From Nitrospirae bacterium YQR-1 (GTDB lineage: Bacteria; Nitrospirota; Thermodesulfovibrionia; Thermodesulfovibrionales; Magnetobacteriaceae), in contig JAMOBJ010000002.1 of NCBI GenBank assembly GCA_039908095.1, positions 87,331-151,330 of the forward strand: a stretch of DNA of 64,000 nucleotides, given 5' to 3'. Each line of letters opens with the position of its first letter. Position 1 is the first letter of the stretch. Position numbers and translations under genes: made by a program. Of this stretch, positions 33,687 to 42,356 are shown one piece after another. The notes under the pieces are model-generated. The model was not told the origin of the DNA, did no database searches, and worked only from the letters and a program-made list of their open reading frames with translations.

Positions 33687-35187
33687 CGTCTCTCTGAGTC
33701 ACCCGCAGTACTTCTTGTAAAGATGTCCGGCCGACTGCGGCCTTCATAAGCCCATCTTGTCTCAGTGTTTTCATCCCGCTCTCCAGCGCATAGTTTCTGA
33801 TTGCCGTGGAATCGGTATTTGAATTTATCAACGGTAACACACCCTGATCTATAATAAAAAGCTCAAAAATTCCTATCCGGCCTGCATATCCGGTATTATT
33901 ACATTTTGTACACCCTCTGCCTTTAAAAAGAGTTTCCACCGGAAAGTTAAAGTAGCTCCGCTGAGGTTCCGTAGCTTCATACCGCTCCTTACACTCAGGG
34001 CATATTACCCTTATAAGCCTCTGTGCAAGCACTCCGCAGAGCGATGAGGCAATAAGAAACGGCTCCACACCCATGTCAATAAGTCTGGTAACAGAGGAAG
34101 CGGCGTCATTTGTATGCAGAGTGCTTAGTACAAGGTGTCCGGTCAGGGATGCCTGCACCGCAATCTCGGCAGTATCATAATCCCTGATTTCCCCGACCAT
34201 TATAACATCCGGGTCGTGTCTTAATACAGAGCGTAGGCCGTTTGCAAATGTTAACCCTATGCGCGGGTTTACACCAATCTGAGCCATCCCACGTATCTGG
34301 TACTCTACAGGGTCCTCTATGGTTATAATGTTTTTTTCCTCAGTGTAGATATGGTTTAATGCGGCATAGAGCGTAGTGGTCTTTCCGCTTCCGGTTGGGC
34401 CGGTAACAAGAAAAATCCCATGCGGGCGGGCAAGAAGATTTTCTAATTTTCCCTTTGTCACATCATCGAGTCCAAGTGCGCTAAGCCCCATGAGTCCCTG
34501 TTTTCTGTCCAAAATCCTGAGCACTGCGCGCTCTCCAAACACTGATGGGATAATGGAGACCCTGACGTCTATATCCTTGCCGCTGATAAGAAGGCGGATT
34601 CTGCCGTCCTGTGGAAGCCGCCGCTGTGCTATGTCCATGTTGGCCATTATCTTAACTCTGCTTATGAGGGCGTCCTGAATTATTTTAGGAGGCATGAGGA
34701 TTTTCCTTAACACTCCGTCAATACGCATTCGTACCTGCAGGTCTTTTTCATAAGGCTCGATATGAATGTCTGAGGCGTTTTCCTTAACCGCCTGTCTGAG
34801 CAAGGCGTTAAGAAGCCTGATAATCGGAGCGTCTTCGGTAAGTTCTACGATGTCTTTGGGGGATTCAAACTCAGTAGCCACGGTGTCAAAGTCGCCCTCT
34901 GTCATGTTGTCCATGACCTCCTCAGCACTCCCTGCCATGCCGTAGATGCGGTTTATCAGATTAAGCAGTTTTTCAGGAGTTATCATTACCGGCTCCGCTT
35001 TTAGAGCCAGAGATTTTGCGATTTCGCTGAGCGCAAAAGCTCCCTGCATATCGCTGATGTAGCCCATAAGGACTGAGAGGTCTCTCTTAACCGGTAACAC
35101 CATGTTGGTCTTAGCATAGGTAAGTGGTATGTGTTTTATGAGGCTAAGGTCAAAGGCTGCCTCTTGTGCTGTATCCGGTGTTATCAT
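33673..35187 (-). CDS. gspE: Type II secretion ATPase GspE
   Basis: Cytoplasmic motor ATPase of the secretion system. Walker A is GPTGSGKT at 263-270, followed by an Asp box (ITIEDPVEYQ), Walker B (VIMVGEIRD) and a His box (HLVLSTLHTND). The zinc-binding tetracysteine is C396, C399, C426 and C429. The N-terminal region lacks a long N1E extension but has the N2E-like part. 504 aa. It starts the E-F-G-H half of the cluster; upstream on the other strand lie toxin-antitoxin-like genes. Confidence 0.94.
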   Translation of the reverse strand: MITPDTAQEAAFDLSLIKHIPLTYAKTNMVLPVKRDLSVLMGYISDMQGAFALSEIAKSLALKAEPVMITPEKLLNLINRIYGMAGSAEEVMDNMTEGDFDTVATEFESPKDIVELTEDAPIIRLLNALLRQAVKENASDIHIEPYEKDLQVRMRIDGVLRKILMPPKIIQDALISRVKIMANMDIAQRRLPQDGRIRLLISGKDIDVRVSIIPSVFGERAVLRILDRKQGLMGLSALGLDDVTKGKLENLLARPHGIFLVTGPTGSGKTTTLYAALNHIYTEEKNIITIEDPVEYQIRGMAQIGVNPRIGLTFANGLRSVLRHDPDVIMVGEIRDYDTAEIAVQASLTGHLVLSTLHTNDAASSVTRLIDMGVEPFLIASSLCGVLAQRLIRVICPECKERYEATEPQRSYFNFPVETLFKGRGCTKCNNTGYAGRIGIFELFIIDQGVLPLINSNTDSTAIRNYALESGMKTLRQDGLMKAAVGRTSLQEVLRVTQRDDAGI

Positions 35188-35271
35188 GTGCTCCTATTGT
35201 AACGGTTGCAGGTAAAGAAAAGTCAAGGAGTCGAATTGCCTCATGAGAAAATCTAAACGAAAGATGAATTG

Positions 35272-35300
35272 TTGACAATACAGCATAAATATTGTAAAAT
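35272..35300 (+). promoter_or_regulatory. Sigma-70 promoter for the HicB-like gene
   Basis: TTGACA (perfect) and TAAAAT (5 of 6) are separated by 17 bp, 27 bp before the ATG at 35327. It points away from gspE. Confidence 0.75.
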
Positions 35301-35326
35301 ATGTTTGTGAAACAGGGGGTATTTTT

Positions 35327-35497
35327 ATGAAAAGACTACAATACCCTGCTATTGTTACTTATATAGAGGGGGATAACGACTATATTGTAGAATTCCCCGA
35401 TCTTAAAGGATGTATTACTGATGGTGAGACGATAGAGGAAGCCCTTTTCAATGCAAAAGAGGCTTTAACAGGTTATTTGGCAGTAGTGTTGTCTTAG
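35327..35497 (+). CDS. HicB-like antitoxin N-terminal domain, 56 residues
   Basis: Short gene with an AGGGGG Shine-Dalgarno and a strong promoter. The protein starts MKRLQYPAIVTYIEGDNDYI, continues with VEFPDLKGCITDGETIEEAL, and ends in a helix (NAKEALTGYLAVVLS). This is the partly degraded RNase H-like fold of HicB. Full HicB antitoxins normally have a C-terminal DNA-binding domain, which is missing here, and no HicA toxin is beside it. It may be a stand-alone HicB-like protein or a truncated antitoxin. Confidence 0.75.
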   Translation: MKRLQYPAIVTYIEGDNDYIVEFPDLKGCITDGETIEEALFNAKEALTGYLAVVLS

Positions 35498-35673
35498 CCT
35501 GATATGGGCAATTGTCCGGCTTTAAAATCTTGCGAGGTTTCGTACTTATATTTTTTCATCTGTGGTTTAAACTTAATAACCCTGAACACTATGATAAAAT
35601 TCGACACTACGATAAAATCAAGAATTTTTAAAAGCAACAATGATAGAATAAGAGTTGAAGGTTAGACAATTAA

Positions 35674-35973
35674 ATGCAGAGAAAACATATAGGCACGCAG
35701 GAACTCGAGAACAAAATTATAACTATTCTCAAACCTTATGGAGTCATGAGGGTTGGTATTTTCGGCTCGTTCGCAAGAGGCCAGGAGAGACCTGATAGCG
35801 ATATTGATGTGCTGGTAGAATTCTCGTCGAGAAAGACCTTTTTTGATATTGTTGGAATTGAGCAGGAATTGTCTGAAACGCTTGGCATCAAAGTTGACCT
35901 ATTGACAGACAAAGCTGTAAATCCGTATATCGCTGACAGGATTAAGAAAGAGCTTGTTGTGATTTACGAATGA
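35674..35973 (+). CDS. MntA-type minimal nucleotidyltransferase (antitoxin)
   Basis: 99 residues of the DNA polymerase beta-like nucleotidyltransferase family. The motif GSFARG, then DSDIDVLVEF, gives the GS-x10-DxD catalytic signature. In characterised HepT/MntA pairs this enzyme neutralises the HEPN toxin by adding AMP to a tyrosine next to its active site. The stop overlaps the downstream HEPN gene by 4 bp (ATGA), typical for the module. It lies on the plus strand between gspE and gspD, which are both on the minus strand. Confidence 0.87.
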   Translation: MQRKHIGTQELENKIITILKPYGVMRVGIFGSFARGQERPDSDIDVLVEFSSRKTFFDIVGIEQELSETLGIKVDLLTDKAVNPYIADRIKKELVVIYE

Positions 35974-36314
35974 TCAAGGATAACCTTATTTATCTAAAGC
36001 ATATCGCTGATGCCATCAGCAGAATAGAACAATACACAGCGGGGCAAACCGAGAAAAGCTTCTTAACTAATAACTTGATTCAAGCAGGAGTTATCAGGGA
36101 ACTTGAAATCATCGGAGAAGCATCAAAGAGACTACATACATTCATAAAAGAGAAATACTCCGACGTCCCGTGGAAGCAAATAGCTGGAACAAGAGATAAG
36201 CTTATCCATAACTATTTTGGAGTTGACTTATCGGCAGTTTGGGAAACGATTGAGAAGGACATCCCTTTTTTAAAAATGAAAATCAGCGAAATCATTAGCT
36301 CAAACTTTAGTTAA
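35970..36314 (+). CDS. HepT-like HEPN ribonuclease toxin (DUF86)
   Basis: 114 residues, all-helical HEPN fold. The RNase motif RX4HXY is intact (RDKLIHNYFG near residues 82-91), including the tyrosine that is AMPylated in studied pairs. The preceding helix (RELEIIGEASKRL) is the DUF86 signature. Translation is coupled to the nucleotidyltransferase gene. A 40-bp gap separates it from the convergent gspD stop. Confidence 0.87.
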   Translation: MIKDNLIYLKHIADAISRIEQYTAGQTEKSFLTNNLIQAGVIRELEIIGEASKRLHTFIKEKYSDVPWKQIAGTRDKLIHNYFGVDLSAVWETIEKDIPFLKMKISEIISSNFS

Positions 36315-36354
36315 CCAGATACTACTCCTCCTAAGGAACTCATCCAAGTGAACT

Positions 36355-38535
36355 TTACTTTTTAGCAGTGCTCTTTTCTTTGATGCGTTCCATAAAATAC
36401 TCCGGCTCAACGTACTTAACCTCCGGCATCTTCTCCAAATCGGCCTTAGTCTCAGAGACGATTTTTCCCTTTGGCAGCTCTATCAAAAATAGATTCGGTG
36501 TGGAGTACTCAAGTATGAGGCGTGCTTCGTAATCATTAATTATCTTGATGCACTGCTCCCTGCCGACTGATTCTTTAAACTTGATGACCACTCTTTCCTG
36601 AACATTTGTCTGTCCCGACATATAGTTATTGGCCGCCCCGGCACCTTTTACAGCTGTAATAATGTTTGCCTTTTCGTTTGTATCCACGATATGAGGAGTG
36701 AGGAAAACCATGAGATTGATTTTCTTTTTTGTGGTTTCGGTTTGTTTAAACAATACGCCCAACACTGGAATGTCTCCTAAAATCGGCACCTTATTCACAC
36801 TGTTTTCATCCCGTTCCTGCAGCAGCCCTCCTATTACTATGGTTTCATTGTCTTTGGCAAAAATCGTAGTCTTTGTGGAACGCTTTGAAGTGGTAGGCCC
36901 CAGGCTTATTAAGAGGTCTGAATTAGTTTCGGATTTAACAGATGAAATCTCCTGATAAACGTCAAGTTTTATTACATCCCCCTCTGTAATGTGAGGAGTT
37001 ATTTTCAGAGAGATACCCACGTCCTTACGCTCGATGCTGTTAAATACCGAGGCGGTTCTGGTAGGATCCGACTCCCTTTTAGAAACAAACGGCACGTTTT
37101 CACCAACCATGATCTCCGCCTCCTTGTTGTCTGAGGTCAGAATCTGCGGAGTGGAAAGCACATTGACAACTCCTCTGAAATCACTGATACTAAACACGGC
37201 GGCAAATCCTGGGACTGACATCGTAGAGGACGTCACAGTGCCGTCTGAGCTTGTCGTAGAATATGGTATATCTACAAATTTACCCAGACCTCCGACGCTA
37301 AAGCCGCTTAACCCTGTCACTATGTTTTGTAAAGCAGTGTTGCTGACAGTGCCAACACCGCCGATTAGACGTGCATTACCGTCCTGTGTACCTATGCCGC
37401 GCCACTTAGTGCCAAGCTCAATTAAATCATTCACAGATACCTCAATAATCAAGGCCTCCACATAAACTTGCTTCCGTCTGCGGTCGAGCTTTTTTATTAC
37501 CTCTATGATGTTTTTGTAGTCTGAGGGGGAGGCCATAACGACAATAGAGTTGGTAGCCACATCGGGAGTAATGGAAATCTCGGCGGAAGCGGTAAAGGCC
37601 ACCGCCTGGGGTTTTTGCTGAGTCTTATCCGCCGTGGGCTGCTGTTGAGCCTTTTTAATGAGATTATCTAAGACCTTTGCAAGCTCCTCAGCATTAGCAT
37701 GTTCAAGGAAATAAACATTTATGCCGCCGTTTGCCTCAGGGGAGGGAACGTCCAGCAGGGCGATTAGTTTTTTAATCGGTTGTCGTTCGTTTTTAAGACC
37801 AAAAACAATTATTGCATTCAGTCTGTGGTCAGAGACTACATATGGTTCCTCATAGTCGCCCCTTTTGGCAACAGGGGGTCTTGACTGCCCCCTCTTTAAT
37901 CCCTCGTTAATAGTCTTGGCAAGGGTTTCAGAATTTGCGTTTTTAAGATACACAATATCGGGTACTTCCTCCGGGGATGGTCTGTCTATACTTTTTATTA
38001 TTTTCAGAATTTTTTCAAGATTTGAACCGGAATCAATAACTAAAATCATATTTCTCGGGGTAAATTCCGACACGTGGCCCTCTTTTGACATAATAGGTCT
38101 AAGTAATTTAACTGCGTCTTCAACCGATATATTTTCCAACTGAATCAGCCTCGCAATGTAATTTTCATTGAGGATTTTAGTTGTAGAGACCTCAACTCCT
38201 TTTTGTTTAGCCTCAGCTGTTGTAATAATTTTATAAGTGTTTGTACCTGCGGGGATAACGGTAAAACCTTTTAGTTCAAGCACAGAGGTAAAGAGTTTAA
38301 ATGCCTCGGACTTATAAATCGGAGCCGGTGCGACAATTGTTATTTTACCTTTAAACTGGTCATCGAAAATAATGTTTTTACCGGTCAGATCGCTGACAAA
38401 CTTTGCAATGGCAGGAAGGTCGGCGCCGACAAAGTTAAACGTAATTTTTTCCTCTTCAGCCACTGCCGTTTGAAAAAAAGTTAAAACAAAAATAAGGAGC
38501 ACCAAACCTAAAAATAATTTCTTAGCCATAGTCAT
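36355..38535 (-). CDS. gspD: Type II secretion secretin GspD with extra C-terminal domain
   Basis: Outer-membrane channel of the secretion system. Signal peptide at 1 to about 26 (ending TAVAEEE). N0-N3 domains (TFNFVGADLPAIAKFVSDLTG, VYLKNANSETLAKTINEGL, VYFLEHANAEELAKVLD) lead into the secretin core with VENVPF-like GENVPFVSKRE and LLQERDENSVNKVPILGDIPVLG, ending LMVFLTPHIV. Normal secretins end soon after this. Here about 78 further residues (649-726) read VVIKFKESVG, YEARLILEYSTPNLFLIELP, then MPEVKYVEPEYFM, which strongly resembles the inhibitor/propeptide-like domain of subtilases (fervidolysin type). 13 bp after gspC. Confidence 0.92.
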   Translation of the reverse strand: MTMAKKLFLGLVLLIFVLTFFQTAVAEEEKITFNFVGADLPAIAKFVSDLTGKNIIFDDQFKGKITIVAPAPIYKSEAFKLFTSVLELKGFTVIPAGTNTYKIITTAEAKQKGVEVSTTKILNENYIARLIQLENISVEDAVKLLRPIMSKEGHVSEFTPRNMILVIDSGSNLEKILKIIKSIDRPSPEEVPDIVYLKNANSETLAKTINEGLKRGQSRPPVAKRGDYEEPYVVSDHRLNAIIVFGLKNERQPIKKLIALLDVPSPEANGGINVYFLEHANAEELAKVLDNLIKKAQQQPTADKTQQKPQAVAFTASAEISITPDVATNSIVVMASPSDYKNIIEVIKKLDRRRKQVYVEALIIEVSVNDLIELGTKWRGIGTQDGNARLIGGVGTVSNTALQNIVTGLSGFSVGGLGKFVDIPYSTTSSDGTVTSSTMSVPGFAAVFSISDFRGVVNVLSTPQILTSDNKEAEIMVGENVPFVSKRESDPTRTASVFNSIERKDVGISLKITPHITEGDVIKLDVYQEISSVKSETNSDLLISLGPTTSKRSTKTTIFAKDNETIVIGGLLQERDENSVNKVPILGDIPVLGVLFKQTETTKKKINLMVFLTPHIVDTNEKANIITAVKGAGAANNYMSGQTNVQERVVIKFKESVGREQCIKIINDYEARLILEYSTPNLFLIELPKGKIVSETKADLEKMPEVKYVEPEYFMERIKEKSTAKK

Positions 38536-38547
38536 AAAACCTCACCA

Positions 38548-39405
38548 TCACATAATACTGTAGTTAAGTGTCATTTTATTTCCACCGCGAATAATATCGA
38601 GGTGAATTTCACTTACGCCCCTGAGGGCTGTGAAAGCCTGAAGGGCAGCCTCCGGATCTGTTATGTCGTAGTTGTTTATTTTTAAAAGTACATCACCGTT
38701 TTTAATACCAAGGGTGTCGTAGATGCCTCCTGGTTTAACCTCTTTGAGAATGAACCCTGTCTGTTTGCCGTTTACAAGGTTTGGTTGGAGGCGTGCCTCG
38801 GTCATAAGCTGCTTAGGGTTTTCAAGAGCCTGTTGAACCTTTCCACTGTCAAGTACGTAATTAGAGGTATCTATTTTTTTTCCCAGGGCTGTTGCAGCGC
38901 TCTGTGGCTCTTTGTTTATAGCTGTGGGCATATCGGACAGAGGCAGCCTTGAGCCGTCTGAAAAGACAGCATCCCTGTGTGAGACGTCTTTAAGGGTGAG
39001 CCCCTCAGCAACCTTCTGTCCTGTCCTGAAGATTTCCTGCTTACCCTTATCATCTTCAAATATGGCATAGCCGGTTCCTTTATCACCGGAAATAATCCCC
39101 ATGAGTTTGTAATTAGACATGTTGGAGACGGACTTAGCTCCTTTGGACGGCACAATAGGAGTAAATTTTAAATCTTTGAGACCAAAGGCGTTTGTTTCAA
39201 CAATTGGAGCATAATCGGCTAATTCTTTGGGTGTGGCTTTTTCGACTGTGTTAATATTGATCTCAGGCAGGGTGGAATTTTTAGAAATAAATGTGACGGC
39301 ATCCCTGATGATAAGCACCACAGAGATAAAGAGTACTGCCCCGCCTAAAGCAGCTGCAAGTGCGGAGATATTCCCCCTTGTTAATATTGACAAATATTTC
39401 AGCAT
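38548..39405 (-). CDS. gspC: Type II secretion protein GspC with PDZ domain
   Basis: Inner-membrane protein that links the platform to the secretin. One N-terminal helix (about 14-34), an HR region (NYKLMGIISGDKGTGYAIFE, DKGKQEIFRTGQKV), and a C-terminal PDZ domain (about 205-283; GGIYDTLGIKNGDVLLKIN). 285 aa is the family length. It is the first gene of the cluster, directly followed by gspD. Nothing else for secretion is seen upstream. Confidence 0.9.
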   Translation of the reverse strand: MLKYLSILTRGNISALAAALGGAVLFISVVLIIRDAVTFISKNSTLPEININTVEKATPKELADYAPIVETNAFGLKDLKFTPIVPSKGAKSVSNMSNYKLMGIISGDKGTGYAIFEDDKGKQEIFRTGQKVAEGLTLKDVSHRDAVFSDGSRLPLSDMPTAINKEPQSAATALGKKIDTSNYVLDSGKVQQALENPKQLMTEARLQPNLVNGKQTGFILKEVKPGGIYDTLGIKNGDVLLKINNYDITDPEAALQAFTALRGVSEIHLDIIRGGNKMTLNYSIM

Positions 39406-39600
39406 AGTATATTCAAAGAGAATAGCCTAAGGGGAGAGTCTCACTCTCCTTTAGAATCCCTTCACGCAAGGGAGCCAGCCCCCTGCCCCCATTATCACGT
39501 TGTTTTTAGTGTTTAATTATCACTCTTTTAATTATGTATTACAGTTTAAAACTACTAATTGCAATTAAGTACCGGAGTATAAAAACAATTTAAACAACAT

Positions 39601-39629
39601 TTGACATTTTAACATAAAATGAATTAATT
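39601..39629 (+). promoter_or_regulatory. Candidate promoter of tRNA-Pro
   Basis: TTGACA is followed after 17 bp by TTAATT (3 of 6), ending 14 bp before the mature tRNA. The -35 box is perfect and the -10 box weak. Confidence 0.4.
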
Positions 39630-39643
39630 TATAAAGTCCTTAT

Positions 39644-39718
39644 CGGGGCGTAGCGCAGTCTGGTTAGCGCACCTGCCTTGGGAGCAGGGGGCCGGAGGTT
39701 CGAATCCTCTCGCCCCGA
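39644..39718 (+). tRNA. tRNA-Pro (anticodon TGG)
   Basis: Cloverleaf of 75 nt. The acceptor stem is CGGGGCG with CGCCCCG, with C1-G72 as in bacterial proline tRNAs, and discriminator A. The anticodon stem CCTGC/GCAGG encloses the loop CTTGGGA, so the anticodon is TGG. The T arm GGAGGTTCGAATCCTC is standard. CCA is not encoded. The 3' flank (39719-40011) carries no clear gene apart from a 29-codon frame at 39897 preceded by TATAAT, which I do not call. Confidence 0.95.
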
Positions 39719-40011
39719 TATATTTCATATAGGTTTACACCCTGGCGCACTACATAAAATTGGAACGATGCCGAAAAAATTCTGCAAAACTTTTCAATTT
39801 AATCATCAACCATAACTTACGATAAAGTTTGTAATATACATGATGTTTGGCTTAGTGAACTATAAACATCAACAATGAAATTGGATGATGTGTTATAATG
39901 AAGGAAGATGTAAGTATGGATATCATCGTTTATGGGGAGTTGAATTATAAAATAATTACCCATGGCAAAATAACAAATAGTATGTAATATCGGAAATTAA
40001 GGTGATGAACA

Positions 40012-40296
40012 ATGAGTGCTATTGAAATATTAAAAAAACATGAACAAACAATAAATCAAAAATATGGTGTCAGAAAAATCGGTATCTTTGGCTCCTTTTC
40101 CCGTGGAGATGAGAGTGAGCATAGTGATATAGATATTCTTGTTGATTTTAATGAGGGAGCGAAAAACTTTGACAATTTTATGGAACTCAAGTTTTTCCTT
40201 GAAGACCTTTTTTGCAGGAAGGTGGATTTAGTAACGGTTCATGCGCTACGACCACAACTTAAAGAAAGTATCTTAAGTGAAATAACTTATGCATAG
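40012..40296 (+). CDS. MntA-type minimal nucleotidyltransferase, second copy
   Basis: 94 residues. GSFSRG followed by HSDIDILVDF gives the GS-x10-DxD nucleotidyltransferase signature; a VDLVT strand carries the third acidic position. It is similar in plan to 35674-35973 but clearly diverged in sequence, so it is a separate module and not a recent copy. Shine-Dalgarno AAGGTGAT precedes the ATG. It overlaps the next gene by 8 bp. The location a few hundred bases after a tRNA fits an accessory insertion site. Confidence 0.87.
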   Translation: MSAIEILKKHEQTINQKYGVRKIGIFGSFSRGDESEHSDIDILVDFNEGAKNFDNFMELKFFLEDLFCRKVDLVTVHALRPQLKESILSEITYA

Positions 40297-40633
40297 AAAT
40301 TATTGGTTGTACCTTGAAGATATACTTGCCGCAAGCAAAAAAATTACAAAATATGTCGGAGATATCTCTTATGAAAACTTTTTACAGGACGAAATGCGTA
40401 TAGATGCAATAATTAGGAATTTTGAGATAATAGGAGAGGCAGCAAGCAAAGTACCTTCAGACATAATTGAGAAATATCCGTTTATTTCGTGGCGTAAAAT
40501 AACCGATTTCAGAAATATACTTGCCCACGAGTATTTTGGAATAGATTATGATATTATGTGGGAGATTATCAAAGATAAACTTCCTGCACTTCAAAAGGAC
40601 ATTATGAATATTTTAGCGAATGAACATAAATGA
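40289..40633 (+). CDS. HepT-like HEPN ribonuclease toxin (DUF86), second copy
   Basis: 114 residues. RX4HXY is intact as RNILAHEYFG, and the helix FEIIGEAASKVP marks DUF86. Residues IDAIIRN before it fit the dimer interface region. Its stop overlaps the ATG of a transposase relic by 4 bp. Together with the preceding gene it forms a complete HepT/MntA module. Confidence 0.87.
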   Translation: MHRNYWLYLEDILAASKKITKYVGDISYENFLQDEMRIDAIIRNFEIIGEAASKVPSDIIEKYPFISWRKITDFRNILAHEYFGIDYDIMWEIIKDKLPALQKDIMNILANEHK

Positions 40634-40821
40634 AATATTTGTGGGAAAAGGTGAGAGAAAAATATCTACATAATATCGCTTTTAAATCCCTTGACAGACT
40701 TGAAGATACGCTTTGCTCTGCTCTGAATGATATATATGACGACCATGACAGACTCACTTCTATGACTAACTTCCCTTATCTTAAATTACCTATATGGACG
40801 CTACTTGGTATAAAGAGTTAA
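40630..40821 (+). pseudogene. C-terminal relic of an IS630-type transposase with element end
   Basis: The frame MKYLWEKVREKYLHNIAFKS, then LDRLEDTLCSALNDIYDDHD, matches the final part of IS630-family DDE transposases, after the last catalytic Glu. The rest of the gene is gone. The frame runs into GCTACTTGGTATA (40800-40812), the inverted form of the ATACCAAGTAGC end shared by the dispersed repeats of this window. This therefore looks like the right end of a parent element. Sequence from here to 41020 shows short inverted G/C-rich words but no gene. Confidence 0.65.
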
Positions 40822-41020
40822 AATATAATCGTATTGTTGCCGATTGGACTACGGCTCCGATAATCGGCGATGATGACGCAAGTTGCCGTAGGGCTTGACG
40901 TATCCATTTTATTTTCCGCTTAGAGCCACTTCTAACGCTGAACTTCAGTTGCAAGACAACAGGGGCTTATTCCTTTTTTACCCACACGATTCAATAAAGA
41001 GCCAGTTTCTAAAAATTTGC

Positions 41021-42322
41021 TTACCTTCTGCCGACTGAAAAATGGATAAACCCTTGTTCTGTTAACTTTTTAGGCTCGTAAACATTTCTCAAATCGAAAA
41101 AGTAGGGGCCGGCCATAAGCTCTTTTATGCACTTTAAGTCGAGGTTTCTGAATTGGTTCCACTCGGTAGTAAGAACGGTGGCATCTGCTCCTTTGATAGT
41201 GTCGTAACCGTCACTGCCGTAGTAAATATCCGGATACTCAGCTTTAGCATTTTCAATCGCAGCAGGATCGTAAGCTCTTATTTTTGCCCCTTTTTTTAAT
41301 AATTCACCGATTAAATAAAGTGCCGGAGCTTCTCTTAAGTCATCCGTATTGGGTTTGAACGCCAGTCCAAGAAAAGCTATAGTCTTATTGCTGACATCTC
41401 CCATGGTGCTAATGATTTTATCTAACATTATATCACGCTGAGTGTAGTTTGCCTTAATGGTAGCGGCTACGACATCAAGGTTAACGCCGCTATCGTTGGC
41501 AATACTCAGCAGTGCCCGTGTATCTTTTGGAAAACACGAACCACCAAATCCAGGTCCGGGATGTAAAAACTTCTTTCCAATTCTGCCGTCAAGTCCCATA
41601 GCTCTTGCCACGTCGTGGACATCGGCATTAACCTTATCACAGAGATTTGCAATTTCGTTTATAAACGATATTTTAGTTGCCAAAAAAGCGTTTGCAGCAT
41701 ATTTTATCAACTCCGCTGTCTCAATGTTTGTTATAACAAAGGGAGTTTCTATTAAATAAAGAGGACCGTAGAGTTCCTTCATGACCGCTATAGCCCGTTG
41801 TGTCTCTGCCCCTATTACTATCCTGTCAGGGCGCATAAAGTCCTCTATGGCCGCTCCTTCCCGTAAAAACTCAGGATTTGACACCACATCAAAGTCTGCC
41901 TTATCACCCGTAACACTTGCTACGATATCTTTTACCTTCTTACCGGTTCCTACAGGCACAGTGCTTTTTGTAACAATAACCTTGTAATTGTTTATATGCT
42001 CAGCTATAGACCTTGCTACGGCAAATACATGTGACAGGTCTGCTGTGCCATCTTCGTTAGGGGGCGTCCCTACTGCAATAAATACAGCTTGAGAGTTCCG
42101 CACTGCGTCAGATATATCGGTGCTAAAGGAAAGCCGTCTCTGTTTAACATTTCTGCTTACCAGGTCCTGAAGCCCGGGCTCATAAAACGGTATATCACCT
42201 CTGTTTAATGACTCTATTTTTTTACTGTCCTTATCAACACACTTTACTGTTACCCCAAACTCTGAAAAACACGCTCCGGTCACTAACCCTACATAGCCGG
42301 TTCCAATCATTCCTATTTGCAA
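41021..42322 (-). CDS. ugd: UDP-glucose 6-dehydrogenase
   Basis: Oxidises UDP-glucose to UDP-glucuronate with two NAD+, feeding acidic surface polysaccharides and sugars such as 4-amino-arabinose. The N-terminal NAD motif GTGYVGLVTG is at 7-16. Catalytic Cys263 is in PGPGFGGSCFPKD. The C-terminal domain contains FLGLAFKPNTDDLREAP. At 433 aa it is full length. It lies 34 bp after the PAP2-GT39 gene on the same strand, so both may serve the same glycan or lipid-A-type modification. Confidence 0.95.
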   Translation of the reverse strand: MQIGMIGTGYVGLVTGACFSEFGVTVKCVDKDSKKIESLNRGDIPFYEPGLQDLVSRNVKQRRLSFSTDISDAVRNSQAVFIAVGTPPNEDGTADLSHVFAVARSIAEHINNYKVIVTKSTVPVGTGKKVKDIVASVTGDKADFDVVSNPEFLREGAAIEDFMRPDRIVIGAETQRAIAVMKELYGPLYLIETPFVITNIETAELIKYAANAFLATKISFINEIANLCDKVNADVHDVARAMGLDGRIGKKFLHPGPGFGGSCFPKDTRALLSIANDSGVNLDVVAATIKANYTQRDIMLDKIISTMGDVSNKTIAFLGLAFKPNTDDLREAPALYLIGELLKKGAKIRAYDPAAIENAKAEYPDIYYGSDGYDTIKGADATVLTTEWNQFRNLDLKCIKELMAGPYFFDLRNVYEPKKLTEQGFIHFSVGRR

Positions 42323-42356
42323 ATCTATCCCTCCCTAATCCTTAATTTCTTCTTTC

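Noticed and set aside
37034..37465. 143-codon plus-strand frame
   Set aside because: It is a shadow of gspD on the opposite strand; composition follows the complement of the secretin codons.
39897..39986. 29-codon gene upstream of the second MntA
   Set aside because: It has a TATAAT nearby but a weak -35 and no recognisable product; too short to support.
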